From Planctomycetota bacterium (GTDB lineage Bacteria > Planctomycetota > UBA1135 > UBA2386), in assembly GCA_020638655.1 (NCBI GenBank), contig JACKIC010000002.1, positions 496,001-560,000 of the forward strand: a stretch of DNA of 64,000 nucleotides. Direction: 5' to 3'. Below are positions 18,411-27,954 of the stretch, in pieces (position 1 is the stretch's first letter; every line of letters begins with the position of its first letter). Both the position numbers and the translations under genes were made by a program. The notes below the pieces were generated by a model that saw only the letters and a program-made list of their open reading frames with translations, did not search any database and was not told where the DNA came from.

Positions 18411-21400
18411 TCAATCGATGTAGAGGGTGGCGTCGAGGTTGAGGAACGCGTTGGCGACGAGGGTGTAGGCGGCGAGCTCGGCGGGGTCGATCTCCTCGGG
18501 GCGCGGGTGCTCGCCGACCGCGAGCAGCGCCTCGGCGTCGCGCGGCGCGGCGGCGTAGCGCTTGCGCAGGCCGGTCAGGGTGTCGCGCGCGCGCTGCAGG
18601 CCGGCGGCGTCCATGGCGTGGCCGGTGCAGCGCAGGAACATGCTCTGCAGGCGCGCTGTCGGCTCGGCGACCTCGGCGAGCGTGCGCTGCGCCAGGGTGC
18701 GCGCGGCCTCGACGAACTGCTCGTCGTTCCACAGCACCAGCGCCTGCAGCGGCGTATTGGTGGTGAGGCGCCGCACCGTGCAGAACTCGCGCGTCGGCGC
18801 GTCGAAGGTCAACAGGCTCGGCGGCGGGCAGGCGCGCTTCCAGTAGGTGTAGAGGCTGCGGCGCCACAGCTCGTCGCCGTTGCCGCGCGTGAAGGTGCGC
18901 GTGTTGGACTGCACCATCGCGACCTCGCGCCACAGGCCCTCGGGCTGGTACGGCTTGACGCTCGGACCGCCGACGCGCTCGATCAGCAGGCCGGCGACGT
19001 AGAGCGCCTGATCGCGCAGCGCCTCGGCGCCGAGGCGCCGGCGCGGGAAGCGCGCCAGCAGCCGGTTGTCGGGGTCGCGCTCGCGCGCCGCGGGGTCGAC
19101 GCGGCTGTCCTGCCGGAAGGTGTCGCTGAGCACCAGTTGGCGCAGGATCGCGCGCTGGCGGAAGCCGTTCTCGCGCAGCTCGACCGCGAGCCAGTCGAGC
19201 AGCTCGGGGTGGCTGGGCCACTCACCCTGGCGGCCGAAGTCCTCGCTGGTGCGCACGATGCCGGTGCCAAACACGAACTCCCACAGCCGGTTGGCGGCGA
19301 CGCGCAGCAGCAGCGGGTCGCGCTCGGAGACCAGCCACTGCGCCAGGCCCAGGCGGTTGTGGGGCGCGCCGGCCGGCAGCGCGCCGAACATCAGCGGCAG
19401 CTCGGAGGCGACGGGGCGGTCCTTGTCGGGCTTGTCGTACTCGCCGCGCTGCAGCACGTAGGTCTGCCGCGGTTTCATCGCCTGCCGCATCACCATCGTC
19501 TGCGGCATGCTCGCGGTCACGGTCGCGAGCTCGGTCTCCAGGCGCGCGACCGCGTCGACGCGCTCGCGGTAACCCGGTGAGTGGAACTGTCGCCAGGCGC
19601 CGTCGCGCCGCGCGGCGAGCGCTGCGTCGAAGCTCTGCTGCGGCAGCAGCGCCAGCCACGTGTCGCCCGGCAGCTCGCCGTCGCGGGGCTCGCGGCGCAG
19701 GTAGCAGCCGCCGATGCCGCCGGTGTTGACGACGCCGAGCACGAGCACGCCTTCGCCGCGCGCGTGCTCGACCTCGACCCGATCCTGATCGGCGCCGACG
19801 GCGCGATCGACGCGGCGTTCGGCGACCTGCTTGCCGTCGACGAACAGGCGGAAGCCGTCGTCGCTGCCGAGCGCCATGCGCAGCTTGCGCGCGGTCGGCG
19901 CGAACACGCGCTGGCCGACGTAGGTGGCGTTGCTGCCCTGCGGCAGCTTGGCGAACGGCGTGCCTTCGCGGATGTCCTCTTCGAAGCGCCAGGCGAGCTC
20001 CTGCCAGCGTGCCTGCGGGTCGATGCGCGTCGCTTCGCCCGGGCCGTGCGCGGCGGTGTAGAGCCGCGCGCGGTCTTCGTCGGCGAACGGCCCGGCGACG
20101 TAGAAGCCGCTGCGCGCGAGCGGCAGCCGGTCGAGCAGTTCGGGCGCGGCGGGGCTGGCGTGCAGCCGCACGCGGCCGAACACGTGCTGCGGGTAGACCG
20201 AGTCGTAGACCAGCGTGATGCGCAGCTCGTCGCCCTTGGCGGCGAACGGCTGATCGGCGACGAACAGCGCGCGGCGCGGGCCGGCTTCGAAGCCGTGCGC
20301 GTTGACGGCCCAGCCGCGGCCGTCGTCGGCGAGCGCGTTGACGACCGCGAAGTCGCCGTTCTGTTGCTCGATGTCGGCGGCGACCCAGAGCAGCGGCACG
20401 CGGCGCCAGGCATCCCCGTCGCGCACCTCGACGCGCAGCGCGCTGAGCACGGCGTTGCCGTTGGGGGCGCGGCCGACCTTGCCCTCGGGCAGGCTTGGGT
20501 CGGCGAGCGCCTCGAGGCTGATCAGCCGCAGGTCGTCGGCCTCGCTGCGGCACAACAGCACCTGGTGGTCGGTCGGCGGGTTCGCTCCGCTCGCCAGCAC
20601 CGAGCCGTCGTCCTGCAGGGTCAGGGTCGCGCCCCGCGTCGAGGTCGCGCTCGTCGGCACCAGCGCGCGCCAGTCGAGCTGGCTCTGCTGCAGGAGGTCG
20701 GCGAAGAAGGCGCCGCGCTGCGCGGCTTCGCCGGGCACCTCGGTCTGCAGTTCGGCGCGCGCGGCGGCCAGCTCCTGCTCGACGCGGGCGCGCTGCTGCT
20801 CGATCTGCGGCGACGGCACCTCGATCGCCGGCTCGAGCGCGCGGTTGGGGTCCTTGGACTGCGAGTAGAGGCCGGGTTCGTCGTTGCTGTTGAAGAACGA
20901 GAACAGCCGGTAGAAGTCCTCCTGCCGGATCGGGTCGTACTTGTGGTCGTGGCAGCGCGCGCAGCCGAGCGTGAGGCCGAGGAACACGCTGCCCAGCGTC
21001 GCGGTGCGCTCGGCGGCATACTCGACGCGGTACTCCTCGTCGATCGCGCCGCCCTCGTCGGTGGTGACGTGGTTGCGCAGGAAGCCCGTGGCGACCTGCT
21101 GGCTCACGGTCGCGTTCGGCAGCAGGTCGCCGGCCAGCTGTTCGACCACGAACTGGTCGAACGGCATGTCGTCGCGCAGCGCAGTGATCAGCCAGTCGCG
21201 CCACGGCCAGATCTGTCGGCCGGCGTCCATGTGGATGCCGCTGGTGTCGGCGTAGCGCGCCGCGTCGAGCCACGGCGTCGCCAGGTGCTCGGCGTGGCGG
21301 GTGCGGTACGGTTCTTCGTCGAGCAGCCGATCGACGAGGCGTTCGTAGGCGTCGGGGCGCGCGTCGTCGAGGAACGCGAGCAGCTCCTCGGGCGTCGGCG

Positions 21401-21974
21401 GCAGCCCGGTCAGCACCAGGAACAGGCGCCGCGCGAGGGTGGCGCGATCGGCGGGGGGATTGGCGGTGAGCCCGGCGCGGCGCCGGTCGCGCTGCACGAA
21501 GTAGTCGATCGCGTTGCCCGCGTCCGCCGGCACTTCGGCGCGCACCGGCGCCACGAAACTCCAGTGCTCCTCGTAGGGCGCGCCCGCGGCGATCCAGCGC
21601 CGCACCAGTTCGATCTCGTCCGGGCGGAAGGTCGGCTTGCCGCTCTCGGGCGGCGGCATGCGCTCCTCGGGGTCGGGGTGGGCGATGCGCGCCAGCAGCA
21701 GGCTCTTGGCCGGGTCGCCCGGCACGATCGCCGCGCCTTCGTCGCGCGCGGCCAGCGCGGCGTCGCGCTCGTCGAGGCGCAGGTCGGCCTTGCGCGTACC
21801 AGCGTCGGGGCCGTGGCAGCGGAAGCAGCGGTCGCTGAGCAACGGCCGGATGTCGCGGCCGTAACGCACGTCGTCGGGCTGCTGCGCCGGCAGCGGCAGG
21901 AGCAGCGCGTTCATGACCAACAGCAGCAGGAGTCCGCTCGCGGCGGACCGGAGGTGGCGTGGTGGCAGCGGCAT
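18411..21974 (-). CDS. DUF1549/DUF1553 protein with PSCyt1 cytochrome domain
   Basis: The protein is 1187 residues from the ATG at 21974; an ATG at 21995 is also possible. A signal peptide (SGLLLLLVMNALLLPLPA) is followed by the planctomycete-specific PSCyt1 domain with haem motif CFRCH at 50-54 and a Met ligand in EERMPPPES. DUF1549 follows, including WLDAARYADTSG and the second Cys pair in LTLGCARCHDHKYDPI. A central region rich in beta-strands resembles a carbohydrate-binding or PA14-like module. DUF1553 closes it (NRLWEFVFGTGIVRTSEDFG, TFRQDSRVDPAARERDPDN). It is probably periplasmic and linked to polysaccharide use in this phylum (inference). First gene of the three-gene cassette. Confidence 0.93.
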   Translation of the reverse strand: MPLPPRHLRSAASGLLLLLVMNALLLPLPAQQPDDVRYGRDIRPLLSDRCFRCHGPDAGTRKADLRLDERDAALAARDEGAAIVPGDPAKSLLLARIAHPDPEERMPPPESGKPTFRPDEIELVRRWIAAGAPYEEHWSFVAPVRAEVPADAGNAIDYFVQRDRRRAGLTANPPADRATLARRLFLVLTGLPPTPEELLAFLDDARPDAYERLVDRLLDEEPYRTRHAEHLATPWLDAARYADTSGIHMDAGRQIWPWRDWLITALRDDMPFDQFVVEQLAGDLLPNATVSQQVATGFLRNHVTTDEGGAIDEEYRVEYAAERTATLGSVFLGLTLGCARCHDHKYDPIRQEDFYRLFSFFNSNDEPGLYSQSKDPNRALEPAIEVPSPQIEQQRARVEQELAAARAELQTEVPGEAAQRGAFFADLLQQSQLDWRALVPTSATSTRGATLTLQDDGSVLASGANPPTDHQVLLCRSEADDLRLISLEALADPSLPEGKVGRAPNGNAVLSALRVEVRDGDAWRRVPLLWVAADIEQQNGDFAVVNALADDGRGWAVNAHGFEAGPRRALFVADQPFAAKGDELRITLVYDSVYPQHVFGRVRLHASPAAPELLDRLPLARSGFYVAGPFADEDRARLYTAAHGPGEATRIDPQARWQELAWRFEEDIREGTPFAKLPQGSNATYVGQRVFAPTARKLRMALGSDDGFRLFVDGKQVAERRVDRAVGADQDRVEVEHARGEGVLVLGVVNTGGIGGCYLRREPRDGELPGDTWLALLPQQSFDAALAARRDGAWRQFHSPGYRERVDAVARLETELATVTASMPQTMVMRQAMKPRQTYVLQRGEYDKPDKDRPVASELPLMFGALPAGAPHNRLGLAQWLVSERDPLLLRVAANRLWEFVFGTGIVRTSEDFGRQGEWPSHPELLDWLAVELRENGFRQRAILRQLVLSDTFRQDSRVDPAARERDPDNRLLARFPRRRLGAEALRDQALYVAGLLIERVGGPSVKPYQPEGLWREVAMVQSNTRTFTRGNGDELWRRSLYTYWKRACPPPSLLTFDAPTREFCTVRRLTTNTPLQALVLWNDEQFVEAARTLAQRTLAEVAEPTARLQSMFLRCTGHAMDAAGLQRARDTLTGLRKRYAAAPRDAEALLAVGEHPRPEEIDPAELAAYTLVANAFLNLDATLYID

Positions 21975-22053
21975 GGCGACGAGGGGGCGAATCATCGCAC
22001 CCGGGGCCACATCTGTCACGGCGGGGATGCGGTTGGCGGCCGCCTTCTCGCGC

Positions 22054-24510
22054 TCAGCGCCTGAGCATGGGGAACTGCACCGGGCTGTCGTCGCCGGGCG
22101 TGAAGCGCACCACGCCCTTGGCCTCGTAACCATTGGTGCCCCGGGCCATCACCTCGTAGTCGCCGGGAGCCATGCAGGCCAGGAACTCGGCGGTGCGGGC
22201 TGCGGCGACCACCTGCCCCGCGTACCAGCTCATCGGCTCGTTCTTGCGGCGCAGGAGCAGCGACACGAAGCCGCGAGCCTCCTCCGGCACATCGATCTGG
22301 ATGCGGCGCTCGACGCCGACGTCGAGCACGATCTTGCGTTCGACCTCGACGCCCGGGCGCACCTCGACCTCGAACGAGGCTCCCGCGACGCCGGGGCCCT
22401 GCACCTGTAGCCGGTGTTTGCCCGCGGGCACGTCGTCGACGCGATAGACGCCGCCCGAGTAGGTGCCCACCAGCCGCTGTTCCTTGGTGATCACGCTCAC
22501 GACGAGCGCGGCGGGCGGCTGGCCGTCGGGACCGACGACGGTGCCGCTGAGCGCGCCGGCGGCGCGCAGGGTCAGTTCGCCGAGGTCGGTCGTCTCGCCG
22601 GCGAGCACCGCTACGCCCTGGCGCGACCACGCGGCGTGACCGGGCATGCGGATCAGGACGTCGAGCGTGCCCGGCGGCACGTGATCGATCCGGAACCTGC
22701 CGTCCGCGTCGGCGGTGGCGCTCACGAATTCGCGGAACTCGTGGTGCCACAGCTCCACCGCGGCGCGGCCCTCGACCAGCTTCTCGGAGACGGCGCGGCC
22801 GGTCAGCGCGCTGCGCCGCGCGTTGGTGTCGACCACGAGGCGGACCCGCTCGCGGCTCGGCGACAGGCCCGGGAACCGCGCGTAGGCGAAGGCGGACAGC
22901 GCCGTGTCCGGCGCGTGCACGAAAGCGTCGGCCGGTGCCGGGTCCAGGCACGGCAGGTCGGCGTTGCCGTCGACGCCGGTGCGCACGTTGACGGTGCGGC
23001 CGCCGGCCCAGGCGAGACGCACGTTCCAGCCGACCATCGGCGTGCCCGCGGTGTCGACCAGCAGGACCGCGACGTACTCGGAGCCGTCGCCGTCGCCGAG
23101 CACCGCGTTCCAGTAGGTCTCGCGATCGGGCTGCGCCTCGAAGACCTTGGCGATCGAGACGCCGGCGTGTTCGGCGGTGCACGCGACCTGGCCCGGCGCC
23201 AACGTCTCGAACAGGAAGGTGCCGTCCGCGGCGCTGCGTACCCGGCGCGGCTCGAACGTGCCCGGGCAGTGCGCCGAGACCGAGGCGTTCGCGATCGGCT
23301 GACCGGTCGGTGAGGTGACCACGCCGCGCAGCCGGCACGGCCGCGGCAGGACGATGCGCAGGTCGAGGCGCTGGTCGGCGGTGGCCTCGACCAGCCCCTT
23401 GGCCGGCCCGCAACCGGCGGCGATCGCGGCCCAGGCCAGTTGCCCGGGATGCAGGCGATCGGCGGTGAACATGCCGTTCTCGTCCGCGAACACGAAGCGC
23501 GGCAGCGCCAGCGGCCCGTGCGGTCCCTTGCTCTGTGGCCGCAGCTCGATCTTGGCGCCACCCGCGGGCCGGCCGTCGGCATCGACGACCGTGCCGCCGA
23601 CCGAGGCGCTGTTGCCGATCAGGCGCAGGACCAGGTCGAGGCTCTCGGGCGCGGCTGCGGACGCTTTGGCCGACAGCAGCACCATCTCCGGCTCGGCGGG
23701 GCCGAACCGCGGGTGGGATGCGCCGATCATGCCGCCGCGCGTCAGCGGGATCGCGAAGCGGCCGTCGTGGTCGCTGCGGCCGATGCGCATCGTGGGGGAC
23801 AGGCCGCTCTCGCGCGCGACCCAGGCCACGAACTCGATGTCGGCGTCGACGATCGGGTTGTTGCCGACGTCGAGCACGCGGCCGCGCACCCACACGCGCG
23901 GCTGGACCACGAGCCGCAGCGGCTCCTCCTGACTGGCCAGCGCGCGCCCGGCGACGCGGCCGCCCAGGGCACTGGTCGCCAGCACCGCGGCGCCGTCGCC
24001 GCCCGGGATCGTGAACCGGGCCCGGCCGGTCTCGTCGGTGCGCGCCGCGAATGTGGCCGCCGCTGCTCGGGGAGCCTCGCCCGCCGCCTCCTCCCGCACG
24101 ATCAGGTCGACCTCGCAGCCGGTCACGGACTCTTCCTTGCCGGCAGCATCGCGCCAGACCACCAGCACCGTGGCGCTGGCGTCGCGCGCCGGCGCCGCAG
24201 CGTCGGCGCTGCCGTCGGCGATTGGTTGCCGCTGCACCGCTTCGGTCGGGTTCGGCCCGGGATCGACCGTGCTGCCCGCGTCGGCGGGGCTCGCGGCACC
24301 CGGCGTCCCGAGCCCCGATGCGCGCAGGGCGACCTGGTCGTCTTGCGGCGGCAGCGGCGTGTTGCGCGTGCCCCAGCAGCACCAGGCGAGCAGCGCTGCC
24401 AGCGCGGTCAGGAGGCCGAGGATCAACAGGCGGGATTGCACTGGAAGTCCAACTACGCGCGCCAGATGTGCGTGCGGCTCAGATTCTGGCGCCCTTTCCC
24501 CATTCGGCAA
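22054..24510 (-). CDS. Surface/periplasmic protein with carboxypeptidase-regulatory-like repeats
   Basis: The protein is up to 818 residues. A membrane anchor or uncleaved signal (LLILGLLTALAALLAWCCWG) follows the start. The ATG at 24510 overlaps the end of the kinase gene by 32 bases; a GTG at 24441 (MQSRLLILG) would avoid the overlap and is a fair alternative. The body holds about six CarboxypepD_reg-like beta-sandwich units of ~90 residues, each with a '.G.V.D..G.P...A.V....' opening: VRGRVLDVGNNPIVDADIEF, GGTVVDADGRPAGGAKIEL, RGVVTSPTGQPIANASVSA and SGTVVGPDGQPPAALVVSV. No catalytic residues are evident. Following the kinase on the same strand, it may be its surface partner or target (inference). 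Confidence 0.75.
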   Translation of the reverse strand: MPNGERAPESEPHAHLARVVGLPVQSRLLILGLLTALAALLAWCCWGTRNTPLPPQDDQVALRASGLGTPGAASPADAGSTVDPGPNPTEAVQRQPIADGSADAAAPARDASATVLVVWRDAAGKEESVTGCEVDLIVREEAAGEAPRAAAATFAARTDETGRARFTIPGGDGAAVLATSALGGRVAGRALASQEEPLRLVVQPRVWVRGRVLDVGNNPIVDADIEFVAWVARESGLSPTMRIGRSDHDGRFAIPLTRGGMIGASHPRFGPAEPEMVLLSAKASAAAPESLDLVLRLIGNSASVGGTVVDADGRPAGGAKIELRPQSKGPHGPLALPRFVFADENGMFTADRLHPGQLAWAAIAAGCGPAKGLVEATADQRLDLRIVLPRPCRLRGVVTSPTGQPIANASVSAHCPGTFEPRRVRSAADGTFLFETLAPGQVACTAEHAGVSIAKVFEAQPDRETYWNAVLGDGDGSEYVAVLLVDTAGTPMVGWNVRLAWAGGRTVNVRTGVDGNADLPCLDPAPADAFVHAPDTALSAFAYARFPGLSPSRERVRLVVDTNARRSALTGRAVSEKLVEGRAAVELWHHEFREFVSATADADGRFRIDHVPPGTLDVLIRMPGHAAWSRQGVAVLAGETTDLGELTLRAAGALSGTVVGPDGQPPAALVVSVITKEQRLVGTYSGGVYRVDDVPAGKHRLQVQGPGVAGASFEVEVRPGVEVERKIVLDVGVERRIQIDVPEEARGFVSLLLRRKNEPMSWYAGQVVAAARTAEFLACMAPGDYEVMARGTNGYEAKGVVRFTPGDDSPVQFPMLRR

Positions 24511-27500
24511 GGAAGCGGCGGCGCTGGCCGCGGTTGGGCAGGCGTTCGGCGACGGCGCGCACCAGGGACCTGGCCATGGCCGGCCGGTCGAGCCGCGCCA
24601 GGACGCGCAGGTGCAGTGGCAGCGCCAGGTCCGCGTCTTCGAGCAGCGCCTCGAGCGCCTCGACCGCGGCGTCGGGCAACACCTTGCTCTCGCCGTGTTC
24701 GGCGAGCAGGAAGTTCACGCGCACCGACGGCAGGTCGAGTGCCTCGATGCGTTCCGCCAGATCCGGGTCGACGGCGCCCAACCTCGCCAGGTAGGTCCGG
24801 GCCATGCCCTCGCCGAGCGAATCGCCGCCGGCGACGGCGAGCTCGTTGGCCAGTTCGAACAAGGTGCGCGCCTCGTCGTCGCGGCGGCGCCAGAACATGC
24901 GCTCGCCGAGATAGAGGGCCGCGCGGCCGCCGTAGGACGGCAGCGACAGGCGCCGCGCCTCGTCGAGGGCCAGGCGCAGGTCCTGGGTGGCGTCTTCGTC
25001 GCCGAGCGCCGCGCGCATCTGGCCGCGGTAGAGGTGCAGACGCATCTGCACGCGCGGGTAGCGCAGCGCCTGCGCCTCGCGCTCGACCAGCTGCAGCGTG
25101 CGCGTGGCGGTGGTGAAGTGGTGACCGAGCGCCTGGATGCGCGCGAGGTCGATGTGCAGGTGGCAGCGCAGGTCCACCGCCGCCGCGGGCAACCGCAGCA
25201 GGGCGGCCTGCAGGTGGCGCTGGCCTTCGACGACCTGGCCGAGATAGAGCAGGATGCGGCCGTGCAGTCCGTGGGCCTGCGCGGCCGCGGCGTCGGCGCC
25301 GGCGTCGTGGCGCTGCGCGAGGTCGTCGTGCACCGCCTCGAGCAGCAGCTGCGCGGCGAGCAGGTGGCCGCGGTCGAGCTCGCCGTTGGCGAGGTGGGTG
25401 CGGGCCAGCGCCGAGGTGGTGACGTCACCCAGGCTCTTCGCCATCGCCTCGGCCTGGCGCAGCGCCTTGGCCGCGGCCTCGTGCTGGCCGAGGTTGCCGC
25501 GCGCGCGGCCGGACAGCAGCAGATAGTGCAGTCGCAGGCGATCGTGGGCGGGGTCGTGGGGCACGTGCTCGAAGTGCACCGCGAGGCGCCCGAGGATGCG
25601 CTGCGTGGTGCGCTGCGAACCCGCGCGCACGCGGTCGTCGAGCGCCTCGAGCAGCGGCGAGAGACAGCCCTCGTGGTCTTGCGCCATCGATCGGTGCATG
25701 CCGACCACGAGCGGTCCGTGGCCGCGGCGCTCGAGCAGTTGCGCGGCGCGCAGGTGCAGCTGGCGGCGTTCCTCGGCCGGCAGGTTGCGCAACAGCACTC
25801 TCTTGAAGTCCGGGTGCCGGAACGACACCTCGCCGCCCTGGGCCCGGACGATGCGACCGCGGAACAGCGACAGGGTCTCGAGCACGGTCAACTGCGGCGC
25901 GTCGACGAGGGCCGCGAGGTCGTCGAGGCTGCAACGCTCGCCGAGGATCGCGGCCGCGGACAGCACGGCGCGCTGGCGCGGCTCGAAGCGCTCGACGCGT
26001 TCCTGGAAGCGCGCGACGTGGCCCGGCGCGGGCCGCGCCTCGGCGCCGGGCTCGAGGTCGTGGTAGTCGCCGGGGCGCCCGCGCAGCTTGCCTTCGTGCT
26101 GCAGGTGATCGAGCGCTTCGAGAAGGTTGCCGGGCACGCCGCTGAGCACCTGATGGGCGTCGAGCAGGAAGGCGTCGGCGACCGGCTCGCGGAACAGGGC
26201 GCGGCCGAACTCGAGGAACTCGTGCTCGGCGAGGCCGGCCAGCTCCAGTCGCCGCGTGTGCTCGATCTGGATGCCGTCGACGCCCGCGACGAGCAGCAGC
26301 AGCATGTGTTTGCCCGAGCGGCTGGCGACCAGGCGCTGCAGCACGAGCCCGCCGCTGGTGTCGAGGCGGTCGGCGTGGTCGACGCGCAGCACCAGGACGC
26401 GGCCCTCGCGCGGCAGGCTCAGCAGGGCCGACGCGAGGCGGTCGGCGCGCACCTCGGCGCGCTCCGTGCTGCGTCCGAAGGCGACCGCGACCAGCGCGGC
26501 GGCCGCCGGCTCGTCGAGCTGCAGCAGATCTCGCGCGGCGTGTATCGCGCGTTCTTCGCTGCGCGGCGAGCTCGGGTCGTCGCCGCGCAGCAGCAGATCG
26601 CTGACCGCGCTCGCGAACGGTTCGCCGTGGCCGAAGCGGGTGTCGGCCTCGCCGCCAAGGCACAGCGGCGGATCGGCGCGCTCGAGCCATCCGGCCATGA
26701 CCTCGTCACAGAGTCGGCGCCGGCCGCTGCCGTCCGGGCCGCTGACGATCACGATCGAGCCCCGCCCGTCGCCGGCGCGCGCGAACTGCTCGTCGCAGAG
26801 CCGCCGCTCCTCGTCGCGGCCGAAGAACGGCGTCTCGGCGGGGCGGCGCATACGCAGCAGGCGGCGCTGGCTGGCGAGCACCGGCGCGCGCGCTTCGTGG
26901 CGGCGCCAGTACTCGGAGTGTTCGCCCTGTTCGAGGATGCGCTGCACCTCGGCGGCGTCGCGCGGGCGTTGGCCTGGGTCCTTCTGCAGCAGATCCTGCA
27001 GCAGCTGTTCGAGCAGCGGCGAGATCCGGGCGCGCAGGTGCGACGGCGGCGGCGGCGCCGTGTGCAGGTGCGCGTGCAGCATCTCGTCGGCGTCCTGCGC
27101 GTGCGCGAACGGATGGCGGCCGGTGGCGACCTCGTAGAGCACCGCGCCGAGCGCGTAGAGGTCGCTGCGCGGCGACGCGGGCTGGCCGCGCAGGATCTCG
27201 GGCGCGCTGTAGGCGACGCTGCCGAACAGTCCCGCGGAGCTGCGCCCGCCGCTGCCGCCGCTGCCCGCACTGCCGCGGCCGACGGCGTCCTTGTCGAACG
27301 GCCGCACCAGGCCGAGGTCGACGATCTTGAGCGCGCCGGCTTCGGTGAGGATCAGGTTCTCGGGTTTGACGTCGCGGTGCACGAGGCCGCGGCGATGCAG
27401 CGCGAACAGCCCGCCCGCGGCGTCGGCGCCGATGCGGCGCACGAGGTCCTCGACCGGCGGGCCCGACCGCGCGACGAGGTCGCGCAGGGTCGTGCCGAGC

Positions 27501-27859
27501 ACCAGCTCCATGACCAGGTAGGTGACCTGCAGGCCGAGCACCTCGAGGGTCTCGACGCCGAGGATCGCGGCGAGGTTGGGGTGTCGCAGAGTGCGGCCGA
27601 GGGTGCCCTCGGCGAGCAGGCGGTCGCGCGCGCGCTCGTCGGCGAGCAGGTCCTTGCGCAGGAACTTCACCGCGACCTCGGCGCCCACCGGCAGTTCGTC
27701 GTACTCGGTCGTCAGGCGGGCGCGGTAGACGGTGCTCGACGAGCCGCTGCCGAGCTCCTGCAGCAGCTGGAAGTGGCCGCCCAGGTGGCTGGGCAGCAGG
27801 CCGCCGCCGGCCGCGTGGCCGCCGCCGGTGCCCGGCGCGTCGTCGTCTTCACCGGCCAT
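24479..27859 (-). CDS. Ser/Thr protein kinase with AAA-like ATPase and TPR region (PknK-like layout)
   Basis: The protein is 1126 residues from the ATG at 27859. Kinase domain: Gly loop GSGSSSTVY, Lys65 in VAVKFL, HRDVKPEN at 161-168, DLG (for DFG) at 181-183, and APE at 219-221. Residues ~340-650 resemble an AAA_16/STAND module (ETPFFGRDEE, then GPDGSGRRRL at 374-383), but the P-loop Lys is Arg, so ATP binding there is doubtful. The C-terminal ~450 residues are TPR-like helices (HLRAAQLLERRG..., GQMRAALGDEDATQDL). No membrane helix is seen, unlike many PknB proteins, so it is probably cytoplasmic. It is divergent from cysS and overlaps the downstream surface-protein gene. Confidence 0.88.
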   Translation of the reverse strand: MAGEDDDAPGTGGGHAAGGGLLPSHLGGHFQLLQELGSGSSSTVYRARLTTEYDELPVGAEVAVKFLRKDLLADERARDRLLAEGTLGRTLRHPNLAAILGVETLEVLGLQVTYLVMELVLGTTLRDLVARSGPPVEDLVRRIGADAAGGLFALHRRGLVHRDVKPENLILTEAGALKIVDLGLVRPFDKDAVGRGSAGSGGSGGRSSAGLFGSVAYSAPEILRGQPASPRSDLYALGAVLYEVATGRHPFAHAQDADEMLHAHLHTAPPPPSHLRARISPLLEQLLQDLLQKDPGQRPRDAAEVQRILEQGEHSEYWRRHEARAPVLASQRRLLRMRRPAETPFFGRDEERRLCDEQFARAGDGRGSIVIVSGPDGSGRRRLCDEVMAGWLERADPPLCLGGEADTRFGHGEPFASAVSDLLLRGDDPSSPRSEERAIHAARDLLQLDEPAAAALVAVAFGRSTERAEVRADRLASALLSLPREGRVLVLRVDHADRLDTSGGLVLQRLVASRSGKHMLLLLVAGVDGIQIEHTRRLELAGLAEHEFLEFGRALFREPVADAFLLDAHQVLSGVPGNLLEALDHLQHEGKLRGRPGDYHDLEPGAEARPAPGHVARFQERVERFEPRQRAVLSAAAILGERCSLDDLAALVDAPQLTVLETLSLFRGRIVRAQGGEVSFRHPDFKRVLLRNLPAEERRQLHLRAAQLLERRGHGPLVVGMHRSMAQDHEGCLSPLLEALDDRVRAGSQRTTQRILGRLAVHFEHVPHDPAHDRLRLHYLLLSGRARGNLGQHEAAAKALRQAEAMAKSLGDVTTSALARTHLANGELDRGHLLAAQLLLEAVHDDLAQRHDAGADAAAAQAHGLHGRILLYLGQVVEGQRHLQAALLRLPAAAVDLRCHLHIDLARIQALGHHFTTATRTLQLVEREAQALRYPRVQMRLHLYRGQMRAALGDEDATQDLRLALDEARRLSLPSYGGRAALYLGERMFWRRRDDEARTLFELANELAVAGGDSLGEGMARTYLARLGAVDPDLAERIEALDLPSVRVNFLLAEHGESKVLPDAAVEALEALLEDADLALPLHLRVLARLDRPAMARSLVRAVAERLPNRGQRRRFLAEWGKGARI

Positions 27860-27954
27860 GCTCACGGGCCGTTTGTAGCGCGCGTCGGTCCCGGTTCCAG
27901 GTGCGGTGATCGCGCTGGACTCCGCAGCGTCGAGTCGCGACGCTGGTCGGCCGA

